A DNA stretch of 64,000 bases, taken from Streptomyces regalis. Lineage in GTDB: Bacteria; Actinomycetota; Actinomycetes; Streptomycetales; Streptomycetaceae. Positions 52,706 through 60,590 of this stretch are shown in pieces. The position numbers were made by a program, and so were the translations under genes. The DNA lies in the NCBI RefSeq assembly GCF_001509475.1, contig NZ_LLZG01000153.1:1-64000 (forward strand). Reading direction: 5' to 3'. The notes below the pieces were generated by a model that ran no database searches, was not told where the DNA came from, and saw only the letters and a list, made by a program, of their open reading frames with translations. Each line of letters begins with the position of its first letter. The stretch's first letter is position 1.

Positions 52706-53077
52706 ATGCCCTCAGGTCCTGCCCCTGCGGTGCCGGAGACCGCGGCTGCCGCGTGCACACACCTGGACACCACGGCCCGGTTCTTCCGCGCCCTTTCGGA
52801 CCCCACTCGCCTGAGGCTGCTGGAGTTCATCCTGGCCGGGGAGCGCACCTCCGCCGACTGCGTGGCACACGCCGGGATCTCCCAGCCGCGCGTGTCGGTG
52901 CACCTGTCCTGCCTCGTCGACTGCGGCTACGTCACCGCCCGCCGCGACGGCCGCAAACTGCGCTACTCCGCCGACGACCCGCGCGTGGCCGAACTGGTCC
53001 ACCTGGCCCGGTCGCTGGCCGCCGACAACGCCGCCGCCCTGGCGTGCTGCCGCCGCATCCCCGACAGCCAGACCTGA
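52706..53077 (+). CDS. ArsR/SmtB family mercury-responsive repressor
   Basis: A 123-aa winged-helix repressor. The DNA-recognition part is SADCVAHAGISQPRVSVHLS. Metal-binding Cys candidates are Cys in AAACTHLD, in ADCVAH, in SCLVDCGYV and the pair in ALACCRR. In Streptomyces mer loci the regulator is of this ArsR type rather than MerR, binding DNA without metal and leaving when Hg(II) binds. The divergent position to merA and the intergenic inverted repeat support this. The MerT-like gene follows after 15 nt in the same operon. Confidence 0.9.
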   Translation: MPSGPAPAVPETAAAACTHLDTTARFFRALSDPTRLRLLEFILAGERTSADCVAHAGISQPRVSVHLSCLVDCGYVTARRDGRKLRYSADDPRVAELVHLARSLAADNAAALACCRRIPDSQT

Positions 53078-53092
53078 AGCACGAGGCTCACC

Positions 53093-53425
53093 ATGCCCAC
53101 CGCCCCGCGCCGTGAACCCGGCACATCCGGCGGCCGCACCGCCCTGGCCGGGATCGGCGCCGCCCTCCTGATGATCGTCTGCTGCGCCGCACCCGCTCTG
53201 GTCGCCACGGGTGTCCTCGCCGGGACCGGCGCCTGGCTGTCCAGCCCTTGGGTGATCGCCGCCGCGTTCGTGCTCCTCGCCGGTGCCGTGACCGCCCTCG
53301 CACACCACCGCCGCGCCGGCCGCGCCGACTGTTGCCCGCCCACCGACTCCACCAGGGACCGCGCCGACCAGGCCCAGGAGGCCACCGCTCACCACCCTCG
53401 GCGACGAGCAGATCAACATCCCTGA
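53093..53425 (+). CDS. MerT-like mercuric ion transporter
   Basis: A 110-aa membrane protein. Helix 1 contains the Cys pair typical of MerT (IGAALLMIVCCAAPALVATG), followed by a second helix (SPWVIAAAFVLLAGAVTALA) and a cytoplasmic Cys pair (RADCCPPTD). In MerT these pairs hand Hg(II) inward to MerA. The protein is shorter than classic three-helix MerT. It is the second gene of the regulator operon and completes import, reduction and control. Confidence 0.8.
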   Translation: MPTAPRREPGTSGGRTALAGIGAALLMIVCCAAPALVATGVLAGTGAWLSSPWVIAAAFVLLAGAVTALAHHRRAGRADCCPPTDSTRDRADQAQEATAHHPRRRADQHP

Positions 53426-53453
53426 GGACAGGCCGGCGGCCTCCGTCCTGTCC
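53426..53453. terminator. possible bidirectional terminator after merT-like gene
   Basis: A 7-bp stem (GGACAGG/CCTGTCC) encloses 14 GC-rich bases, directly after the MerT-like stop and 29 bp before the stop of the convergent redoxin gene. It is modest in strength. Confidence 0.45.
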
Positions 53454-53482
53454 GTTCGGGGTCGTGCTCTTCGGCGAGGCGG

Positions 53483-53983
53483 TCAGAAGTCGCCCCACAG
53501 ACGTGCTGCCAAGGAGCTGGGGCTCACCGGATGAGATGGCCGTAAAGGCATGGTGATCAGTGCGGCGGCGTAGAGGGTTCCGTCGGAACGGACGAGGAAG
53601 AACCCCGGCTCGCCGAGCGGCTCGGGTTCGCCGTCCTTGACAGCCCTGGAGACGAACCGTGCCCACTCTCGCATCGAGGCCACCGACTGGCCGTAGCCGA
53701 CCGGCAGACACTCCAGCCCGCATTCCCTGACCGACCGGCCGGCATGCTCCTCGTCATCGCCGCTGGCGGCGATGACCGAGGTGACTCCGACCCGGGCGAG
53801 CTCGTCGAGCAGTCCGTCGAGTTGCCTGAGGTAACTGCCGCAGTCCGGGTAGTGCTGGCCGCAGTAGAAGAAGACGCAGGTGAATCGTGCGGGCCGCTGC
53901 TCGGCCAGGGACCAGCGGCCACCGCCGACCAACTCCACTTCCAGCGGGGGAACCAGGCGCCGCGGCTTGTGGGTCTCGGGCAT
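53483..53983 (-). CDS. peroxiredoxin-like (AhpC/TSA-type) protein
   Basis: A 166-aa soluble thioredoxin-fold protein: ARFTCVFFYCGQHYPDCGSY carries several Cys where AhpC/TSA and redoxin proteins have the peroxidatic site, then LDELARVGVTSVIAASGDDE and GEPGFFLVRSDGTLYAAALI. It probably reduces peroxides or disulfides. The usual TxxC context is altered to TCVFFYC, so the exact activity is uncertain. The ATG at 53981-53983 has GGGAG upstream. It converges with the mer operon and may not belong to it. Confidence 0.78.
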   Translation of the reverse strand: MPETHKPRRLVPPLEVELVGGGRWSLAEQRPARFTCVFFYCGQHYPDCGSYLRQLDGLLDELARVGVTSVIAASGDDEEHAGRSVRECGLECLPVGYGQSVASMREWARFVSRAVKDGEPEPLGEPGFFLVRSDGTLYAAALITMPLRPSHPVSPSSLAARLWGDF

Positions 53984-54316
53984 CTCATCGCTCCCTGATC
54001 CACACGCGGGATCTTCGCCCGCTCCGGGCGAGTGGGCTCTCGCCGACCCGTAGCTCTGAGGGCAACCCGCCTCGGCCTGCACGGCATTCCATGCTGCCGG
54101 TGCCCAGGACGCGGCGGGCCGGTGCGGCGCCCTCGACGACGAGGCCCGCAACGGGCCTGTACATCGTCGTACCGGCTGCATTCCCGCCGGCCTCCCGCGT
54201 GTACACGAGGTGACTCCGGCGGCGGGCTGCACCATGGGTGAGACTGATCGTCGTCCGCTCGGGTATCGGCTCGGGTGCACGCGCCTGCACCGCCATGAGT
54301 GCGCCAGGAGTGGATC
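53984..54316. other. gene-free divergent spacer
   Basis: This 333-bp gap separates the redoxin-like gene from the divergent pentapeptide lipoprotein gene. No frame shows recognisable content; it should hold both promoters. Confidence 0.45.
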
Positions 54317-54967
54317 GTGAAGATGTGTGTGATTCGTCTGCGGCTGTGTGCGACCGTGCTCGCCCTGCCCGTCGCCTTCGCGGTCGGCTGCGGGCAGGGT
54401 GAGCACGGACGGACCTGTCCTGACGGAGCGGGCAAGGACCTCTCGGGCCGTGCCGTCGCGGGGGTCGAGCTGTGGCAGAAGACGCTCCGGTGCGTCAATC
54501 TGCAGGGCTCGGAGCTGACGGGCTCGGTCTCCGAGGCGAACCTGAGCCGGGGCAACCTCTTCGGGGCGCGGCTGACCGAGGTGTCCCTGGAGAGCGTGGA
54601 CCTGCGTGACGCGGATCTGCGTCGCGCCCGGCTTGCTTCCGCCACTCTCGGCGAGGTTGACCTGCGCGGTGCCGACCTCGGCAAGGCCGTGCTCGACAAG
54701 AGCCTGCTCACCAACGTCAGTTTCGAGGGGTCGAGGCTCCGGGGCGCGAAACTGCGCTCGGTGGCCCTCACCAACGTCGACTTCGCCGACGCGGATCTGC
54801 GCGACGCGGATCTGGCAGGTGCCACCCTGTCCGGCACCACACTGCGCGGGGCACGACTGGACGGGGCCGACCTCTCGGACACGAGCTGGGAGAACGTCGT
54901 ATGTCCGGACGGCACCAAGTCCGTCGGCACGCGCTCCTGCACCGGCCACCTTGTCCCGGCGTCATGA
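54317..54967 (+). CDS. pentapeptide-repeat lipoprotein
   Basis: A roughly 216-aa lipoprotein. The signal peptide ends in a lipobox-like FAVGC near residue 25. From about residue 65 the protein consists of A(D/N)Lxx pentapeptide repeats (VNLQGSELTGSVSEANLSRG, VDLRDADLRRARLASATLGE, VDFADADLRDADLAGATLSG), about 24 units in two blocks, which fold into a right-handed square beta helix. A Cys pair flanks each end and may cap the helix with disulfides. Function unknown; exported pentapeptide proteins are less common than cytoplasmic ones. The GTG at 54317 follows AGGAG; ATG 54323 or 54299 are alternatives. Confidence 0.8.
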   Translation: MKMCVIRLRLCATVLALPVAFAVGCGQGEHGRTCPDGAGKDLSGRAVAGVELWQKTLRCVNLQGSELTGSVSEANLSRGNLFGARLTEVSLESVDLRDADLRRARLASATLGEVDLRGADLGKAVLDKSLLTNVSFEGSRLRGAKLRSVALTNVDFADADLRDADLAGATLSGTTLRGARLDGADLSDTSWENVVCPDGTKSVGTRSCTGHLVPAS

Positions 54968-55170
54968 GCGCAGGGCCCCGGCTCAGGGGTGTCCGGCCTG
55001 TCGGCCACGGCACTGACATGGGACCACCACCGGACAACGACTGGCGCGGTGGCCAACCAATCCGGCGGACGCGCGGCCGCCCGCCCCGCTGAACCCTGGT
55101 TCAGCCGCCGCCGGCGAAGGCAACTGTGGCGGCGCACCCGGGAGCCCACGTGGCCGCGAGCCGTGAGGTG

Positions 55171-56172
55171 TCATGTCGTCTCTTCCGCCGAACCCGGCGG
55201 GGAGGACCGCGGCTGTGTCGGAGAAAGGTGGGCGACCACCTCGGAGAGGGCGGCGCAGGCCTGCTCGATCTTCTGGTAGGTGTTCTCACGCTGGGCGACG
55301 ACCGCCGCCAGCAGCAGGGTGGTCAGCGCCGCTGCCCCGTTCAGCGCCTGCAGGGTGACCATGATCCCGAGGATGCCATGGTCCTTGAACGGCCCGTGGT
55401 GGCCGGTCGCCGCCACCACGGCGAGCACCGACAGCACCAGCACGCACGGCGCAGTCGCCGCCAGCTGGAAACGCAGCGCCGCCCAGATCAGCAGCGGGAA
55501 GACCAAGAACAACAAGTCCAGCGAACTGCGGGTGACGACGACCGCGACAACCGCGGTGGCGGCCAGCAGCACCACCTGCTCCGCCCACGCATGCGGCACC
55601 GCTCCCCAGGCCGGCCGGGCCATGCGGAGACTCAGCAGCAGCGGGGTGATCACGACCACCCCCATCACGTCCCCTGTCCACCACGCCGACCACGCGGCCC
55701 AGAAGCCGTGCGGGGGCAGCCCACCGTCCAGCAACAGGGTCACAGCCCCGGTCCCCGAGCTGACCAGCATCCCGGCGGCGCCCAGGAACACCAGCGCCAG
55801 GCCGTCCTTGAGCCGGTCGAGCTCAGTCCGGAAGCCCACCCGTCGCAGCAGCAGGCAGGCGGCTAGCGGGCCCGCGGTGTTGCCTGCGGTGATCGCGAGG
55901 GAGGAGGGGGTCAACGTCAACGACCCGATCGCCACCACGACGAGGAACGCGCCGAGGGCGATCCCCGGCCAGATGCGCAGCCCGAGGATGAGAAGGCAGG
56001 CCAGGGCCACCCCGGTCGGCGGCCACAGCGGCGTGATGTGCGCGCCCCCGACGACGACCTCGGCCAGCAGCCCGAGCCGCCCGGTCGTGTAGTAGGCGGC
56101 GGCGACAGCCAGAATCGCCAGACCCGTCGCGGCCGGACGCCGAAGATCCTCAAAGCGCACCACAGCGGCCAT
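55171..56172 (-). CDS. MASE1-domain membrane sensor protein without output domain
   Basis: A 333-aa membrane protein with eight or nine helices matching the MASE1 sensor: YYTTGRLGLLAEVVVGGAH, ITPLWPPTGVALACLLILG, AGNTAGPLAACLLLRRVGF, WTGDVMGVVVITPLLL. In most proteins MASE1 feeds a GGDEF or kinase output; here the chain ends about 40 residues after the last helix with a short coiled segment (RENTYQKIEQACAALSEVV). The SpoIIE phosphatase gene directly upstream on the same strand (65 nt away) may act as its separate output. Confidence 0.83.
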   Translation of the reverse strand: MAAVVRFEDLRRPAATGLAILAVAAAYYTTGRLGLLAEVVVGGAHITPLWPPTGVALACLLILGLRIWPGIALGAFLVVVAIGSLTLTPSSLAITAGNTAGPLAACLLLRRVGFRTELDRLKDGLALVFLGAAGMLVSSGTGAVTLLLDGGLPPHGFWAAWSAWWTGDVMGVVVITPLLLSLRMARPAWGAVPHAWAEQVVLLAATAVVAVVVTRSSLDLLFLVFPLLIWAALRFQLAATAPCVLVLSVLAVVAATGHHGPFKDHGILGIMVTLQALNGAAALTTLLLAAVVAQRENTYQKIEQACAALSEVVAHLSPTQPRSSPPGSAEETT

Positions 56173-56237
56173 CGTCGGCCCTCGGACACCGGTCGGCCTG
56201 CGAAGCGGCCGTGACACGCGGTACGGCGCCCCGGCCG

Positions 56238-57053
56238 TCACCCGTCCTGGCTGAGGACCAGCACCGCCGCGTCGTCGGTGTGCCCGGTCAGGTCGGCCAC
56301 CTTGAGGACCTCGGCGGCCAGCTCGTCCGGGTCGCCGCCCGCCCCGGCCCGGACCAACTCCACCACCTGCCGCAGCCCGTCCTCGACCGGGAACGTCGGC
56401 CCCTCCACCACACCATCCGTGACCAGGACCAACGCCCCCGGCGCCGGCAGCGGCCAGCAGGTGACGGGGTACGTGTGGCCGGGCACGACACCGAGCGGCG
56501 GGCCCCCCTCGTCCTCGGTGACACCACCGCACCCGTCGGTGCTCGCCCAGACTGCCGGAAGATGTCCGGCACGCGCGCCGAGCAGCTCCCCGGTGACCGG
56601 GGCGAAGCGGACGAAGCTGCAGGTCGCGAAGAGCGTGCAGTTCATCGACGTGAGCAGGTCGTTGGCGCGGCTCAGCACCTCGCCCGGGTCGGAGGTGAAG
56701 GCGGCCACCGCGCGCAGGGCGATACGCACCTGCCCCATGAAGCTCGCCGCCTCGACGTCGTGCCCCTGGACGTCGCCGATCGAGAACGCCAGCGACCCGT
56801 CCGGCAGCCGGAAGCCGTCGTACCAGTCTCCGCCGACGGCCAGACCGGAACGGGCCGGCGCGTAACGCGCGGCATTCCGCAGCCCCGGCAGTTCGGGCAG
56901 GGAGCCCGGGAGCAGTTCGCGTTGCAGGGCCTCGGCCAGCTCGACCCGCGCCCGCTGCAGCTCCGCATGCTCCAACGCCTTTGTGGCGAGCCGACCGAGT
57001 TCGGTCAGCAAGTCGTCGGCACTCCCGGGCCGGTTGGAACGGTGCCGGGTCAT
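56238..57053 (-). CDS. PP2C-type SpoIIE phosphatase
   Basis: A 271-aa soluble phosphatase. A short helical lead (ELGRLATKALEHAELQRARV) precedes the SpoIIE domain: VGGDWYDGFRLPDGSLAFSI, GDVQGHDVEAASFMGQVR, ARAGHLPAVW, LVLVTDGVVEGP and a final TDDAAVLVLS with metal-binding Asp. It would remove phosphate from an anti-anti-sigma factor. Unlike the two large SpoIIE proteins in this window it has no sensor; the adjacent MASE1 gene may supply membrane sensing. The ATG at 57051-57053 follows GGGAGGG. Confidence 0.88.
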   Translation of the reverse strand: MTRHRSNRPGSADDLLTELGRLATKALEHAELQRARVELAEALQRELLPGSLPELPGLRNAARYAPARSGLAVGGDWYDGFRLPDGSLAFSIGDVQGHDVEAASFMGQVRIALRAVAAFTSDPGEVLSRANDLLTSMNCTLFATCSFVRFAPVTGELLGARAGHLPAVWASTDGCGGVTEDEGGPPLGVVPGHTYPVTCWPLPAPGALVLVTDGVVEGPTFPVEDGLRQVVELVRAGAGGDPDELAAEVLKVADLTGHTDDAAVLVLSQDG

Positions 57054-57404
57054 CGGCCCTCCCAGGTGCGTCAGGCCACAGGCCAGCAGGCAGACCCCGC
57101 ACTCCTCATTCTTCCGCCTGCGGAAACACTGTGCACTGCGCGGGAGGGACACAGCCCGCGCCCGCGCACCAGCCCAGCCCCTTCCCTACCCGAGCGCGGT
57201 CGGCCCGCCCATTCTCCGGGGCGCCGTCCTGGCACCGGGCGGCCTACTCGACGAGGCCGGACAGCCCCACACCGGCCCCTCGTCACGGCCGCGCCCCGGT
57301 GGCACGGGGGAATCCACCATCATCGTGATTCCTCCCGTACGCCTACGACGCCAGAACCCGGGCCCAAGGACAAGGTCAACAATGGGAAGGAGGAGATTGC
57401 GGCC

Positions 57405-57821
57405 ATGGCGCTCTCGGGACTGACCATCGGGCAGGTCGCCCAGCCTGCCGGGGGCACGCGCAAAGCGGTGCGGTTGTACGAGGCCAAGGGGTTGCTGCCC
57501 GCCGCCGAGCGCAGTGCGGTCGGCTGCCGGCTCTGCACCGAGCACGACGTCGAGCTGCTGACCTTCATCCGACGTGCCCGCACTCTCGGCCTCCACCTGG
57601 ACAACATCCGCGACGTGCTGGGCATCCGCGACGGCGGCATCGCACCTTGCGCCACCGTCCGGGACCTGCTCGACGCCCGCATCGCCGAGATCGACGCCAC
57701 CGTCGCCGAGCCGGCGGCGCTGCGCGAGACCCTCACCGACACCCGGCAGCGGGCCGACGACCGCACCGGCGGAGAGCCGCCCGTCACGGTCTGCACGATC
57801 ATCGAGGATCCGCACCGCTGA
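57405..57821 (+). CDS. MerR family metal-type transcription regulator
   Basis: A 138-aa MerR protein: helix-turn-helix TIGQVAQPAGGTRKAVRLYE, wing and second motif (GCRLCTEHDVELLTFIRRAR), dimer helix, and a C-terminal tail with Cys (VTVCTIIED). Cys82 in APCATVRDLLD lies at the place where metal-sensing MerR proteins bind their ion, but the second loop Cys is not in the usual spacing, so the metal is unclear. The ATG follows AAGGAGGAG. It is divergent from the SpoIIE gene and has no obvious target gene next to it. Confidence 0.82.
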   Translation: MALSGLTIGQVAQPAGGTRKAVRLYEAKGLLPAAERSAVGCRLCTEHDVELLTFIRRARTLGLHLDNIRDVLGIRDGGIAPCATVRDLLDARIAEIDATVAEPAALRETLTDTRQRADDRTGGEPPVTVCTIIEDPHR

Positions 57822-58044
57822 ACTCCCGGTATGCCGGACGCACAGAACGCGGGGTATCCCGAGCCATGCCTGGTGGGGACACGGCCGGCCGACGCCGGGT
57901 CCCCAAGCCTGACGCGGTCTTCAGTCGGCGAGCAGCACGGTGTAGTCGTCACCCACCTGCTTCACCCGCGATCAGAGCGGCGGTGTCCAGGGCCGCACCG
58001 TCCTCCAACCGGATGGTGGTGCGCCCGGTGCTGCTCGACCGTCA

Positions 58045-59205
58045 TCAGGTCGGGTATCCGCGCCTGTGGCCGACGCCGCTGTTCCAGGGCGTCGAGGTGA
58101 GCCAGGTGAGTACTCGGTTGATGTCGGACGTGGACACGATTCCGACCATCCGGCCCTGCTCCATCACCAGTGCGCGGCGCGCGGGCGAGGACTCCAGTTT
58201 GAGCAGCAGACCGCCCAACGGGTCGCCGGGGCCGGTGGTGACGACCTCGTCCAGGGGGAACATGGCGTCCGCGACGGTGGCATCCGCCCCGTCCCGTGCC
58301 GCGATCTCCTGGGCCCGGTGGACGGTCACCAGTCCCACCGGCGCCGCGTCGTCGGACACCACAGGGAAAGCCGAGTGCCGGTAGCGGAAGGCGGGGCCCT
58401 GCAGCAGCTCCGCGACGGTCAGCCCGGCGTAGGCGGACACCGGATCGGGTGTCATGGCCAGGCGTACGGGGACCCGGTTCAGCGTTTCCTTCGTCTGTGC
58501 CTGCCCTCCTTCGACCGTCGCTGCGGCGATGAGGAACCAGCCGATGAGCGCCAGCCATAGCCCGCCGAGTGCGCCCAGGAGGACCTGGTAGACGCCCAGC
58601 ACGACGAGGACCCAGCCCAGGACACGGCCGGCGGTGGTGGCGACCGTCGTGGCCCGCAGCCGGTTTCCCGTACGCCACCACACGAACGCCCGCAGCAGCC
58701 GGCCGCCGTCGAGCGGTGCGGCCGGGAGGGCGTTGAACACGGCGAGCAGCACGTTGATCCCGGCCAGCCACGCCACCGCCTCGACGGTGAGGCCGGACAG
58801 GCCCAGTGCCACCAGCACGGCCGCCAGCACCGCGAACACGATGCCGAGGACCAGACTGACCAGCGGACCCACTCCCGCGACCCGCAGCTCGGCACCAGGG
58901 CTGGGCGCCTCGTCCTTCAGCCGGGCAGCACCGCCCAGCAGCCACAGCGTGATGCTGTCCGCCTCCATGCCGTTGCGTCGGGCGACGACCGCGTGGGCGA
59001 CCTCATGGGCCAGCAGCGACCCGAAGAACACCAGGGCGGTGAGGATGCCCACCAGCCAGTACTGCCAGGCGGGCCGTCCCGGGTGGGCGTCCGGCAGTCG
59101 GCCCTCCGACAGGCCCACGGCGATGATCAGGAAGATGACCAGGACGCTCCAGTGGACGCCGACACGGATCCCGGCGATGTGTCCGAGCCGAAACGTCTCA
59201 CCCAT
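58045..59205 (-). CDS. site-2 protease-like membrane metalloprotease with CBS pair
   Basis: A 386-aa protein with six helices and the zinc site of M50 proteases: SLLAHEVAHAVVARR (HExxH) and NALPAAPLDGGR (second-site Asp). Two CBS domains follow at about 240-380 (MTPDPVSAYAGLTVAELLQG, MVGIVSTSDINRVL), which usually bind adenosine nucleotides and gate activity. Such S2P enzymes cut membrane-bound anti-sigma factors or signal peptides inside the membrane. The ATG at 59203-59205 is preferred; an ATG four codons earlier is possible. The gene stands alone, divergent from the amidinotransferase remnant. Confidence 0.9.
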   Translation of the reverse strand: MGETFRLGHIAGIRVGVHWSVLVIFLIIAVGLSEGRLPDAHPGRPAWQYWLVGILTALVFFGSLLAHEVAHAVVARRNGMEADSITLWLLGGAARLKDEAPSPGAELRVAGVGPLVSLVLGIVFAVLAAVLVALGLSGLTVEAVAWLAGINVLLAVFNALPAAPLDGGRLLRAFVWWRTGNRLRATTVATTAGRVLGWVLVVLGVYQVLLGALGGLWLALIGWFLIAAATVEGGQAQTKETLNRVPVRLAMTPDPVSAYAGLTVAELLQGPAFRYRHSAFPVVSDDAAPVGLVTVHRAQEIAARDGADATVADAMFPLDEVVTTGPGDPLGGLLLKLESSPARRALVMEQGRMVGIVSTSDINRVLTWLTSTPWNSGVGHRRGYPT

Positions 59206-59416
59206 CGGTCTCACCACTCAGAACGCAGTCGTATCGCCCCTTCGGCCTCCGCGTCATACGGTCCCGACGGGCCGGTAGCGCCCTGGCGCCTGAGTACCCA
59301 CCGGGGAAACCTCCACACGTCAGGCCCCGCCGTGAACGCCTCCCGAGCCAGGGGGCGATCACGAAACGTATCGGGTACCCGGGATTTGCGACGTGCCCGA
59401 AGGAAAGGGGCTGAGC

Positions 59417-60345
59417 ATGACCGTGGTGCACATGCCCGAAAGGGCCGAGGCGACGGTCCCCTCCCGCCATCCGGTCGTGACCTGCAACATCCCACCCTGG
59501 GCTGCGCGGGCGCACGGCCTCGTCGCCGGCTTCAGGTATCCGCGCACGCTGGTCGAGCCTGCGCAGAACGAGCTCGATCAGTTCATCGCCCTTCTACGGT
59601 CCCTCGGCATCACAGTCAGGCGCCCGGACCCGGTCGACCACAGGCAGCGCTTCGGCACCCCCAACTGGTCGTCGCGCGGTTTTTGCAACAGCTGTCCGCG
59701 GGACAGCCTCCTCGTGATCGGCGACGAGATCATCGAGACTCCGATGGCCTGGCCGTGCCGGTACTTCGAGACCCACTCCTATCGCCCGGGCCCGGCGAGC
59801 CCACGCGCTACGTCCTCACCGGGTTCGAGCCGGTCTTCGATGCCGCGGATTTCGTGCGTGCCGGTCGCGATCTGTTCGTCACGCGCAGCAATGTCACCGA
59901 TCGGATGGGCATCGAGTGGCTGCGTCGCCATCTCGGACCCGGCTATCGGATCCACGAGATCGAGAGCCGGTGCCGCACGCCCATGCACATCGACACGACG
60001 TTCGTTCCCCTCGCGCCCGGCAAGGTCCTGGTCAATCCCGAGTACATCGACGACATCGACGTCGGCCATCTGCCCGACATCCTGGACTCGTGGGACGTCC
60101 TGGTCGCCCCCGAGCCCGATCCGATCGACGACCGCCTGCTCAGGGTCACCTCGATGTGCGGCAAATGGCTCAGCATGAACGTGCTCATGGTCGACGAGAA
60201 GCGGGTGATCGCCGAGCGCCACCACACCGGAATGCTGCGCGCGCTCGATCAGTGGGGGTTCGAACCGATCCCGTACGGCCTACTGCACTACGCGCCGTGC
60301 GGCGGCTCGTTCCACTGCGCGACACTCGACATCCGCCGCCGCGGC
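59417..60345 (+). pseudogene. amidinotransferase with internal deletion and frameshift
   Basis: From ATG 59417 the frame gives an amidinotransferase start (HPVVTCNIPPWAARAHGLVA, GTPNWSSRGFCNSCPRDSLL, CRYFETHSYRPG). Near 59785 a deletion removes about 50 residues and shifts the frame. The rest continues in the next frame: YVLTGFEPVFDAADFVRAGR, HIDTTFVPLAPGK (catalytic His) and GGSFHCATLDIRRRG (catalytic Cys). The family transfers the amidino group of arginine to amines and includes antibiotic-pathway enzymes such as StrB1. The acceptor is unknown and the gene should be inactive. Confidence 0.82.
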
Positions 60346-60590
60346 GCCCGCCGACATCGGCGAAGGCTTGGAGCACGACGGGGGCAGACGACGCGGGCCC
60401 GGCCCAGGCGGCGATGGTCGGAGTGGGCGCCACCCTCTTTGCAGTCACCTGCCCGGACAACCGCGTACGACGCGTTCAGCAGGCGCTGCAGGCCGACGTC
60501 GGGGCCTCGCCTTTCGAGTCCGTCGAGCATGAGTCTGACCGAGGGCGGTCTGGTCTCGTGACCATCGACCCAGAGGCGTAGAAAGAAGAT